NCBI RefSeq assembly: GCF_004167665.1
Contig: NZ_SEWE01000015.1
Location: forward strand, 35,034-99,033
Direction of reading: 5' to 3'
Source of the DNA: Hymenobacter persicinus
Lineage (GTDB): Bacteria > Bacteroidota > Bacteroidia > Cytophagales > Hymenobacteraceae
Length of the DNA stretch: 64,000 nucleotides
The translations under genes were made by a program, and so were the position numbers. Positions 57,149-64,000 of this stretch are shown here, one piece after another. The notes under the pieces are model-generated. The model did not search any database. It was not told where the DNA came from and saw only the letters and a program-made list of their open reading frames with translations. Each line of letters begins with the position of its first letter. The stretch's first letter is position 1.

Positions 57149-58123
57149 CTACCGCCGTGCTGCTAATTGCTCGGCAATGACTTTGGCGTGGTGGCGGCCG
57201 TTTTCGATAAACCAGCGGCTGGTGTTCAAGCCCCCGCAGACGGTACCGGCCACAAACACGCCGGGACGGTTGGTTTCAAACGTGTCCTCACTGTGCCAGG
57301 GCGTGCGGGCGGCGTCGGTGCGGCACTCGATGCCCAAGGCCGCGAGCAGGCGGTAGTCGGGGTGGTAGCCGGTGAGGGCGTACACGAAGTGGGCCGGAAT
57401 GCGCTGAAGGCCGTCGGGTGTCAGCACCTGCACGGCGTCGGCGTCGATGGCCTGCACAGTGGTGTTGAAATATGCCTTGATGCGGCCTTCGGCAATGCGG
57501 TTGACCAGGTCGGGCCGGATCCAGTACTTCACCGATTCCGACACGGCGGCCCCGCGCACGACCAGCGTCACGTCGGCGCCGGCCCGCACGAGTTGCAGGG
57601 CGGCTTTGGCGGCCGAGTTCTTGGCCCCGATAACCACCACGTGCTGCCCGACGTGGGCATAGGGTTCCTTGTAGTAGTAGCTCACCTGGGGCCGGTCTTC
57701 GCCGGATACGCCGAGTCGGTTGGGTACGTCGAAAAAGCCGGTAGCCACGATAACGTAACGGGTGCGGATTCGGCCTTTCTCCGTGACGACTTCGTAGGCG
57801 CCCGGCGTGCCTTCCAGCGCCAGCACCCGCTCGTAGAGGCGCAGGGGCAGCTTTTCGCTCACTGCCACCCGACGGTAGTAGTCCAGGGCGTCTTCGCGCA
57901 GGGGCTTGTAGTGGGCAGTAGGAAAGGGATAATCCCCGATTTCGAGCAGCTCGGGGGTGGAGAAAAACTCCATGTTGGTCGGGTAGCCGACCAGGGAATT
58001 CACCAGCGCGCCCTTGTCCACAACCACGGCGGACAGGCCGCGCCGCTGCACTTCTAGGGCGCAGGCCAGGCCCACCGGCCCCGCCCCGATTACCACTACC
58101 TCGTAAGAAACTTCAGCTGTCAT
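57149..58123 (-). CDS. ypdA: YpdA-like bacillithiol disulfide reductase
   Basis: This 324-residue flavoprotein has FAD motif VVVIGAGPVGLACALEVQRR, the NADPH motif VVVIGAKNSAAKAALQLVRAG, and a C-terminal VFVAGTVCGGLNTSRWFIENG in which the GTVCGG Cys is the YpdA hallmark. It lacks the CxxC of thioredoxin reductases. YpdA reduces bacillithiol disulfide, consistent with bacillithiol use in Bacteroidota. It is cytoplasmic. The DoxX gene lies upstream on the same strand with a 56-bp gap, so co-transcription is possible. Confidence 0.92.
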   Translation of the reverse strand: MTAEVSYEVVVIGAGPVGLACALEVQRRGLSAVVVDKGALVNSLVGYPTNMEFFSTPELLEIGDYPFPTAHYKPLREDALDYYRRVAVSEKLPLRLYERVLALEGTPGAYEVVTEKGRIRTRYVIVATGFFDVPNRLGVSGEDRPQVSYYYKEPYAHVGQHVVVIGAKNSAAKAALQLVRAGADVTLVVRGAAVSESVKYWIRPDLVNRIAEGRIKAYFNTTVQAIDADAVQVLTPDGLQRIPAHFVYALTGYHPDYRLLAALGIECRTDAARTPWHSEDTFETNRPGVFVAGTVCGGLNTSRWFIENGRHHAKVIAEQLAARR

Positions 58124-58179
58124 AGCCCTAATACCCGCTCCCGGGCCCCGGTGTTTTCGCCCGGCCGGCGGGAAGACGC

Positions 58180-58599
58180 TTACCGCTTCTGCCGCAACGC
58201 CTTAAGCGCGCCCGTCGACCACAGGGCCCAGCCCATCAGCACGGGCTGGAAGAACAGGCGCCCGAGCCGTTTGGTGTCGGTGTCGAGGCCGAAGGCGGAA
58301 AGGTGGTGGGTGTACTGGTGGACGTTGCCGGGAAATACGGCCGCGTAAAAAGCCGCCAGCCCTAGGCCCATTTGCGCCCGGCGCCGCTTAGCCAGCAGCA
58401 AGGCCAGCCCTAGCCCAATTTCCACCACGCCCGACTGCAGCACTACCGTGTCCTTATCGAGCGGAACGAAGTCGGGCACCTGGGCCTGGAATTCCCGGCG
58501 CGCAAACGTGAGGTGGCCCGTGCCAGCTACTACCATAAAAGTAGCCAGCCCGATGCGGGCAACATTTTGCAGGGTGGAAGTCGGAGCGGAGCGGAGCAT
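58180..58599 (-). CDS. DoxX family membrane protein
   Basis: This 139-residue protein has four membrane helices (about 13-30, 50-68, 75-92, 112-130). The opening ARIGLATFMVVAGTGHLTFA and LQSGVVEIGLGLALLL are typical of DoxX/MauE-like proteins. VFPGNVHQYTHHLS follows, with several His residues, as in DoxX proteins linked to redox or quinone chemistry. It lies upstream of ypdA on the same strand. Biochemical role unproven. Confidence 0.85.
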   Translation of the reverse strand: MLRSAPTSTLQNVARIGLATFMVVAGTGHLTFARREFQAQVPDFVPLDKDTVVLQSGVVEIGLGLALLLAKRRRAQMGLGLAAFYAAVFPGNVHQYTHHLSAFGLDTDTKRLGRLFFQPVLMGWALWSTGALKALRQKR

Positions 58600-58673
58600 A
58601 GATTCAGGGACGAGGCGACAGATACTGCTAGGCTATACGGTGCGCCACGGACTTTTGGGTACGCCTAAAACGC

Positions 58674-58717
58674 AAAAAAGCCTGCCTGGCAGCGCAACGG
58701 CTCCCGGGGGCAGGCTT
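58674..58717 (-). terminator. Terminator of polA (minus strand)
   Basis: AAGCCTGCC (58678-58686) pairs with GGCAGGCTT (58709-58717); on the minus strand six T follow the stem. It lies 19 bases after the polA stop. Confidence 0.75.
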
Positions 58718-58736
58718 CTTGGCAGAGGTTGTGGGG

Positions 58737-61613
58737 TTAGTGGGCCTGCAGCCAGTTCTGGCCGGTGCCGACTTCCACTTCCATCGGCACGCTGAGCGGC
58801 AAAGCACCAATCATCAGCTCCTGAATCTTGGGAATCACGTAGTCGACCTCGGATTTGGGCGCGTCGAAGACCAGTTCGTCGTGGACCTGCAGGATCATCT
58901 TGGTGCCCAGGTTTTCCTTGTCCAGCCAGTCGTGGATGCGGATCATGGCAATCTTGATGATGTCGGCGGCCGTGCCCTGGATGGGGGCGTTGATGGCGTT
59001 GCGCTCGGTGAAGCCCCGCAACGTGGCGTTGCGGGAGTTGATGTCGCGCAGGTAGCGGCGGCGGCCGAGCAGGGTTTCGGCGTATTCCAGCTCCCGGGCC
59101 TTGTTGATGCTGGCGTCCATGAAAGTTTTCACGGCCGGGAATTCTTCGAAGTAGGCGTCGATGATTTCCACGGCTTCCTTGCGGCCGATGCCCAAGCGTT
59201 GGGCCAGCCCGAAGGCCGAAATGCCGTAGATGATGCCGAAGTTGACGGTCTTGGCCTTGCGGCGCATCTCACTGTCCACGGCTTCCAGCGGCACTTTGAA
59301 CACCTTGCTGGCCGTGGAGCTGTGAATGTCGATGTGGTTGCGGAAGGCCTCAATCATGGTTTTGTCCTGCGAGAAGTCGGCCATGATGCGCAGCTCAATC
59401 TGGGAGTAGTCGGCGGCAATCAGGATGTGGTCGGCGTCGCGGGGCACGAAGGCCTTGCGGATTTCCCGGCCCTTTTCGGTCCGAATCGGAATGTTCTGCA
59501 AGTTGGGGTTGGTGCTGGAAAGGCGGCCGGTGGCCGTTACGGCCTGGTTGAAGGAGGTATGCACGCGCCCGTCGAGCTCACACACCAGCTGGGGCAGGGC
59601 TTCCACGTAAGTACTGCGCAGCTTGGTGAGCTGGCGGTGCTCCAGAATCAGGCCGGCAATGGGGTTGTCGAGGGCGAGCACGCTGAGCACTTCCTCGCCC
59701 GTGGCGTATTGCCCGGTCTTGGTTTTCTTGATTTTACCCCCACCCAGGCCCATTTTATCGAACAAAACCTCCCCGAGCTGCTTGGGCGAGCCAATGTTGA
59801 ACTCCTGGCCTGCGGCGGCAAAAATCTGCTGCTCCAGCTCGGTGATGTAGCCCTGGAGCTGGGCCGAGTACTCGCCCATGGCCCCGGAGTCGATGCGCAC
59901 GCCTTCGTACTCGACGTCGGCCAGCACTGGCACGAGCGGGTTTTCCACCTCGTTGAGCAGCTTGAGCAGGTTCAGCTCCCGGAGCTTGGGCTCAAACACG
60001 TGCTTAAGCTGCAGGGTCACGTCGGCATCCTCGCAGGCGTAGTCGGAGACTTCCGCGGGCGGCAAATCGGCCATCGTCTTCTGCTTTTTACCCTTGGGCC
60101 CAATCAGCTCAATGATGGACACGGGCGTGTAGTGCAGGTAGGTTTCGGCCAGCACGTCCATGTTGTGGCGCATGTCGGGCTCGAGCAGGTAGTGAGCCAG
60201 CATGGTATCAAACAGCGGCCCGCCGATGCGGATGCCGTAGTGCTTGAGGATGGTCAGATCGTACTTGATGTTCTGCCCGACTTTGGTGATGCCCGCGTGC
60301 TCCAGAAACGGCCGGAACTCGTCGACCAAAGCCTGGGCGGCTTCGGGGCTGTCCTGGGGCACGGGCACGTAGTAGGCCTCGCCGGGCAGCCAGCAAAACG
60401 ACAGGCCCACCAGGCGCGAGGTCATCGTGTCGAGGCCGGTGGTTTCGGTGTCAAAGCTGACTTCGGTTTGCTGGAGCAAAAACTTCAGCAGCTCCCGGCG
60501 CAGCTCCGGCGTTTCGACCAGGTGGTACTGGTGGGGTACCTCGGCCAGGGTGCGGCGGGGGCCGCGGGTGGTCAGGCTGTCGGGGTCTTCCTCAATGAAC
60601 TCAGTGATGCCGGGCGCGGGCGCAAACAGCGAGGCCTGGTGGCCGGCGCCGGTCGGAATGCTGCTCTTGGTGCCCTTGGCTGGCCCGATGGGCGTGGCGG
60701 AAGTGCGCGTGGGGCCGGTTTTGAGCACCCGGGCCGCCAGCTGCCGAAACTCCAGCTCGTCGAATAGGGCGGTGAGCTTGGCCTCGTCGGGGGCGGAGCA
60801 GCACAGGTTTTCGGGCTCGAAGGGCAGGGGCACGTTCACGTGAATGGTGGCCAGCTCCTTGCTCATCAGGCCCTGCTCGGCAAAGTTGCGCACGTTTTCC
60901 TGCTGCTTGCCCTTGAGCTCATCGACGTGGGCAATCAGGTTTTCCACCGAGCCGTACTTCTGAATCAGGGTTTTGGCGGTTTTCTCCCCGATGCCGGGAA
61001 TGCCGGGGATGTTGTCGGAGGCGTCGCCCTGCAGGCCCAGAATGTCGATAACCTGCTCGGCCCGCTCAATCTCAAACCGTTTGAGCACGTGGTCGAGGTC
61101 GAGGATTTCGGCGGCGTTGCCCATAAAGGCGGGCCGGTAGATTTTGATGCGGTCCGTCACGAGCTGGCAGTAGTCCTTGTCGGGCGTCATCATGTAAATT
61201 TCCTCGAAGCCGTGGGCCTCCGCGCGCTGGGCCAGGGTACCAATGACGTCGTCGGCCTCGAAGCCGTCCATAATCAGGATGGGAATATCGAAGGCCTGGA
61301 TGATCTGCTTGATGTAAGGAATGGCCGTGCCGATGTCCTCGGGCATGGCCTGGCGCTGGGCCTTGTAGTCGGCGAACTGCTCGTGGCGGAAGGTTTTCTT
61401 GGCCGCGTCGAAGGCCACGCCGATGTGGGTGGGCTTCTCCTTCTGGAGCACTTCCACCAGCGTGTTGGTGAAGCCCAGAATGGCCCCGGTGTTCATGCCC
61501 TTGGAGTTGATGCGCGGATTTTTGCTGAAGGCAAAGTGGGCCCGGTAAATCAGGGCGAAGGCGTCGAGCAGAAAGAGCTTTTTGGGGGCCGGGGCGGGAG
61601 CGGTATCGGTCAT
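58737..61613 (-). CDS. polA: DNA polymerase I
   Basis: The 958-residue protein has all three Pol I domains. The 5'-3' nuclease (about 1-305) shows FLLDAFALIYRAHFAF, GFEADDVIGTLAQRAE and GIPGIGEKTAKTLI. The 3'-5' exonuclease (about 360-545) retains all three motifs: VSFDTETTGL, KVGQNIKYDLTIL and YACEDADVTLQL, so it should proofread. The polymerase (about 565-958) has LIAADYSQIELRIMAD (motif A), RRKAKTVNFGIIYGISAFG (motif B) and LQVHDELVFDAP (motif C). It is housekeeping, working in repair and Okazaki fragment maturation. Confidence 0.98.
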   Translation of the reverse strand: MTDTAPAPAPKKLFLLDAFALIYRAHFAFSKNPRINSKGMNTGAILGFTNTLVEVLQKEKPTHIGVAFDAAKKTFRHEQFADYKAQRQAMPEDIGTAIPYIKQIIQAFDIPILIMDGFEADDVIGTLAQRAEAHGFEEIYMMTPDKDYCQLVTDRIKIYRPAFMGNAAEILDLDHVLKRFEIERAEQVIDILGLQGDASDNIPGIPGIGEKTAKTLIQKYGSVENLIAHVDELKGKQQENVRNFAEQGLMSKELATIHVNVPLPFEPENLCCSAPDEAKLTALFDELEFRQLAARVLKTGPTRTSATPIGPAKGTKSSIPTGAGHQASLFAPAPGITEFIEEDPDSLTTRGPRRTLAEVPHQYHLVETPELRRELLKFLLQQTEVSFDTETTGLDTMTSRLVGLSFCWLPGEAYYVPVPQDSPEAAQALVDEFRPFLEHAGITKVGQNIKYDLTILKHYGIRIGGPLFDTMLAHYLLEPDMRHNMDVLAETYLHYTPVSIIELIGPKGKKQKTMADLPPAEVSDYACEDADVTLQLKHVFEPKLRELNLLKLLNEVENPLVPVLADVEYEGVRIDSGAMGEYSAQLQGYITELEQQIFAAAGQEFNIGSPKQLGEVLFDKMGLGGGKIKKTKTGQYATGEEVLSVLALDNPIAGLILEHRQLTKLRSTYVEALPQLVCELDGRVHTSFNQAVTATGRLSSTNPNLQNIPIRTEKGREIRKAFVPRDADHILIAADYSQIELRIMADFSQDKTMIEAFRNHIDIHSSTASKVFKVPLEAVDSEMRRKAKTVNFGIIYGISAFGLAQRLGIGRKEAVEIIDAYFEEFPAVKTFMDASINKARELEYAETLLGRRRYLRDINSRNATLRGFTERNAINAPIQGTAADIIKIAMIRIHDWLDKENLGTKMILQVHDELVFDAPKSEVDYVIPKIQELMIGALPLSVPMEVEVGTGQNWLQAH

Positions 61614-61698
61614 AGTAGGGCGAAGGTAAGCAGCCCGCGGGGGCGGGCCGCACTGAATTTGTGGGTAGCTTTACGGGCTATACTGTAAACAACAAAGG

Positions 61699-64000
61699 AT
61701 GAAAGGATTCTTACGTGTCGTCTTATTTCTGGGTACCTTTTTGGCCGTTTGCGGGCCCGCGGCGGCCCAAACCATCGACCCCACCTTCGCTGCGCCCGGC
61801 GTGTACCAAACGGCCGGCACCAACGCCTCCCTGCTGCTGCCCAACGGCCAGCGCCTGCTCTCGGGCGGGTTTAACCGCGTCAACGGGCAGGCCAGCTACA
61901 GCCTGATCCGGGTGAATGCCAACGGCGCGCCGGACCCCTCGTTTATGGCACCCCTGGGGGATGGTCCCAATGTGCTGCAGCGCACCCAAAGCGGCAAGAT
62001 TCTGATTTTCAGCGGGGGCGGCCTGTTGTTTCCGGTGGGTGGCGGCTACGGCTTTCTGCACCGGCTCAACGCCGACGGCAGCCTGGACGGCAGCTTTAGC
62101 AGCATCAACACGCAAAACGGCTCGGCTTACACCATGCAGGTCCAGGCCGACGATAAGATCCTGGTCGGCGGCAACTTCACGGGCTTCAACGGGCAAGCCG
62201 CGGCCGGCCTCGTGCGCCTGCTGCCCGACGGCACCCGCGACGCTTCCTTCAGCGTGGGCACCGGCGCGAACGGCGCAGTAAGCTACACCTTGCAGCTCCC
62301 GGACGGCAAAATTCTGGTGGCCGGCAACTTCTCCACCTTCAACGGCCGCAACTGCCACGGGCTGGTGCGCCTGCTGCCTTCCGGCCAGTCGGACCTCACT
62401 TTCTACGATGCCGGCCTCGACGCGGGCACGATGGTGCAGGCTGTCACGGCCCAGCCCGACGGCCGCCTGCTGCTGGCGGGCCGGCTCTACGTCGACGGCA
62501 ATCCGAACCTGCGCTTCCTGGTGCGCCTGCTCCCCGATGGCTCCTACGACTCCTCGTTTACACTGCCCTACTTCGGCGGCAACCGGGCCGGGGTGGGCAC
62601 GGCGGGCACGAACCTGGTGCGCCTGCAAGCCGACGGCCGTATCCTGGTCGGCGGGGCCTTCACGAGCGTCAACTCGGTGCCGGCCTACAGCCTAGTGCGC
62701 CTGCAGCCCGACGGGGAGGTGGATGCGTCGTTTGCGCCCTCGCACAGTGTCCGGTCGGCGGTGGGCAGCCTAGAGGTGCACGCCAACAACACCATTTCCG
62801 TAAGCGGGCTTTTCAACGACTACACGCCCCAAAAGAAAAGCTTTCTGCTGCTCAACTCCGACGGAACCGAAATCAACACGGCGTGGCCTTTGCTCCAAGC
62901 GCCGGGCAGCGTGACGGCGGCCGTCACCCAGGCCGACCAGAAAATCGTGGTGGCCGGGCGCTTCGATGAAATTGCCGGCCGGGCGGCCGTGGGGCTGGCC
63001 CGCCTGCTGCCCAACGGCGGCGGCGACAACACCTTCGCCGCCGCCGCCCCCGCCCGCGGCGACATCTACGCCCTGGTGGAGCAGCCCGACGGCAAGCTGC
63101 TCGTGGCCGGCGCCCTGATTGAAGCCGGCCTGAGCTACTACACCCGCGGCGTCACCCGCCTGCTGCCCGATGGCGCCCCAGACAACACTTTCAGCGTGGG
63201 GCAGGGCTTCAGCAACCCCGTCAAGCATCTGCTCTTGCAGCCCGATGGCCGAATGCTGGCCGTCGGCACTTTCGGCAGCGTCAATACCCTCTCGACGCTG
63301 GGCGTGGCCCGCCTGCTGGCCAACGGCACCCCGGACGCCTCGTTTCGGGTGAATCCGCCCACCGTATTTATCCGGGAGCCCCACGCTGCCGTGCTGCAGC
63401 CCGACGGCAAGGTGGTGGTAAGCGGCTTTTTCAACAAGTTTTCGGGCGGCACTACGTTCGGCCTGGTCCGCTACCGCCCCGACGGCTCCGAAGACCCCAC
63501 GTTTGCCAACAGCACCGAATTTACCAACGCCAGCGGCTACGTTCCGCTCTACGGCCTGGCCCTGCAGGCCGACGGCAAGCTGCTGGTCGGGGGCGAATTC
63601 AGCCGCTACGGCAGCCAGGACGTGCGTAACCTGATTCGCCTGCAGCCTTCCGGCCAGCTCGACCCCAGCTTCGCGCCCGATCTGAGCTGGCGCCGCCTCG
63701 GCGAGGCCACCGTGCAGGCCATCCTGATTCAGCCCAACGGCCGCCTGCTCACCAGCGGGACCATTTTCTCGACCAACATCGGCAGCACCGCTCCCTTCAT
63801 GGCCCGCTTCCAGCCCGACGGCGCGCCCGACGCATCTTTCTCGGCGCCCATCTTCACCGACCGGACCGGGCCCGCCAGCATCTCGGTGCAGCCCTCGGGG
63901 GCCGTGCTGCTCTATGGCTACTTTGCCCGCCTGCGCTTCGGCACGGCTGGTCCTTACGTGGAAAGCCCGCTCGTGCGCATCGACGCCGGCAACGTGCTGG
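61699..64000 (+). CDS. Delta-60 repeat surface protein, 3'-truncated by window edge
   Basis: The frame opens at ATG 61699 and runs without a stop to the window end, giving at least 767 residues. It has a signal peptide (MKGFLRVVLFLGTFLAVCGP, ending AAAQ). The rest is a string of about 50-60-residue repeats with the Delta-60 motif, such as RLNADGSLDGSFS, RLLPDGTRDASFS, RLQPDGEVDASFA and LQPDGRMLAVGTF, each with LQPDGKxLVxG or similar strands. These make beta-propeller-like folds. In this phylum such proteins usually end in a T9SS sorting domain, which would lie outside the window. Probably cell surface; function unknown. Confidence 0.9.
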   Translation, partial: MKGFLRVVLFLGTFLAVCGPAAAQTIDPTFAAPGVYQTAGTNASLLLPNGQRLLSGGFNRVNGQASYSLIRVNANGAPDPSFMAPLGDGPNVLQRTQSGKILIFSGGGLLFPVGGGYGFLHRLNADGSLDGSFSSINTQNGSAYTMQVQADDKILVGGNFTGFNGQAAAGLVRLLPDGTRDASFSVGTGANGAVSYTLQLPDGKILVAGNFSTFNGRNCHGLVRLLPSGQSDLTFYDAGLDAGTMVQAVTAQPDGRLLLAGRLYVDGNPNLRFLVRLLPDGSYDSSFTLPYFGGNRAGVGTAGTNLVRLQADGRILVGGAFTSVNSVPAYSLVRLQPDGEVDASFAPSHSVRSAVGSLEVHANNTISVSGLFNDYTPQKKSFLLLNSDGTEINTAWPLLQAPGSVTAAVTQADQKIVVAGRFDEIAGRAAVGLARLLPNGGGDNTFAAAAPARGDIYALVEQPDGKLLVAGALIEAGLSYYTRGVTRLLPDGAPDNTFSVGQGFSNPVKHLLLQPDGRMLAVGTFGSVNTLSTLGVARLLANGTPDASFRVNPPTVFIREPHAAVLQPDGKVVVSGFFNKFSGGTTFGLVRYRPDGSEDPTFANSTEFTNASGYVPLYGLALQADGKLLVGGEFSRYGSQDVRNLIRLQPSGQLDPSFAPDLSWRRLGEATVQAILIQPNGRLLTSGTIFSTNIGSTAPFMARFQPDGAPDASFSAPIFTDRTGPASISVQPSGAVLLYGYFARLRFGTAGPYVESPLVRIDAGNVL

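Overview
The window is chromosomal DNA from a GC-rich member of the Bacteroidota, most likely Hymenobacter or a close relative in the Hymenobacteraceae. The evidence is several secreted proteins ending in type IX secretion (T9SS) type A sorting domains, a BlaI/M56-TonB signalling pair, DUF2807, M61, M1 and M13 peptidases, a YpdA-type bacillithiol reductase, TAnnTTTG-like -7 promoter boxes, almost no Shine-Dalgarno sequences, and strong GC bias that gives long antisense shadow frames. I saw no rRNA, tRNA, CRISPR array, transposase or prophage genes. Genus assignment is inference.

Layout. 0-4.8 kb: a truncated AraC regulator, an SDR, a small unknown protein, a VOC/DoxX pair, a GlxA-type regulator and a DUF2807 protein. 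4.9-10.1 kb: two STAS-like small proteins, an exported PHP-domain T9SS protein, and a Tat-exported Gfo/Idh/MocA oxidoreductase followed by GH43. 10.1-19.5 kb: an M61 peptidase, a lectin-like T9SS protein, an SRAP protein, an ECF sigma factor with a membrane anti-sigma/trypsin-like fusion, a Thr-rich lipoprotein and a PorT-like barrel. 19.5-21.8 kb: an McrBC type IV restriction pair. 22.3-24.8 kb: an M1 aminopeptidase. 24.8-32.5 kb: a 40-residue Lys-rich protein, a dual-GAF sigma-54 activator and, divergent from it, a TolC / universal stress protein / HlyD / DHA2-MFS tripartite efflux locus. The efflux locus is interrupted by a short inverted-repeat-bounded segment carrying a four-helix-bundle (IVP/S23) gene. 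32.5-33.0 kb: repeat-rich intergenic DNA with a 42-bp tandem array. 33-41.3 kb: a lipoprotein, M56-TonB with BlaI, an alpha/beta hydrolase, a membrane protein, penicillin acylase and RlpA. 41.6-50.7 kb: DUF72, a T9SS metalloprotease with an IPT/TIG domain, KAS III, a small exported protein, a carbohydrate porin, an NTF2-like protein and an M13 peptidase. 50.8-64 kb: a membrane protein, ArfB, MgtE, cyanophycinase, a FadL-type porin with a GDSL lipoprotein, YpdA, DoxX, DNA polymerase I, and the first 767 codons of a Delta-60 repeat protein.

How the genes work together. Most loci are housekeeping or envelope genes. The coherent modules are the VOC/DoxX operon behind a palindromic operator, the Gfo/Idh/MocA-GH43 pair (oxidation and hydrolysis of plant-type sugars), the ECF sigma/anti-sigma-protease pair, McrBC, the sigma-54 activator facing the efflux operon, and BlaI/M56-TonB.

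Most worth a second look. First, repeats with an 8-bp period built on GTGAAATG lie directly or almost directly after the stop codons of four adjacent genes and bound the four-helix-bundle insertion. Second, a 42-bp tandem array lies between two inverted copies of those repeats. Third, an anti-sigma domain is fused through one membrane span to a trypsin-like protease with an intact triad. Fourth, a near-canonical -24/-12 promoter sits in front of the efflux operon. No gene cluster here is wholly without precedent; the repeat-bounded region at 30.3-33.0 kb is the strongest candidate for something undescribed.
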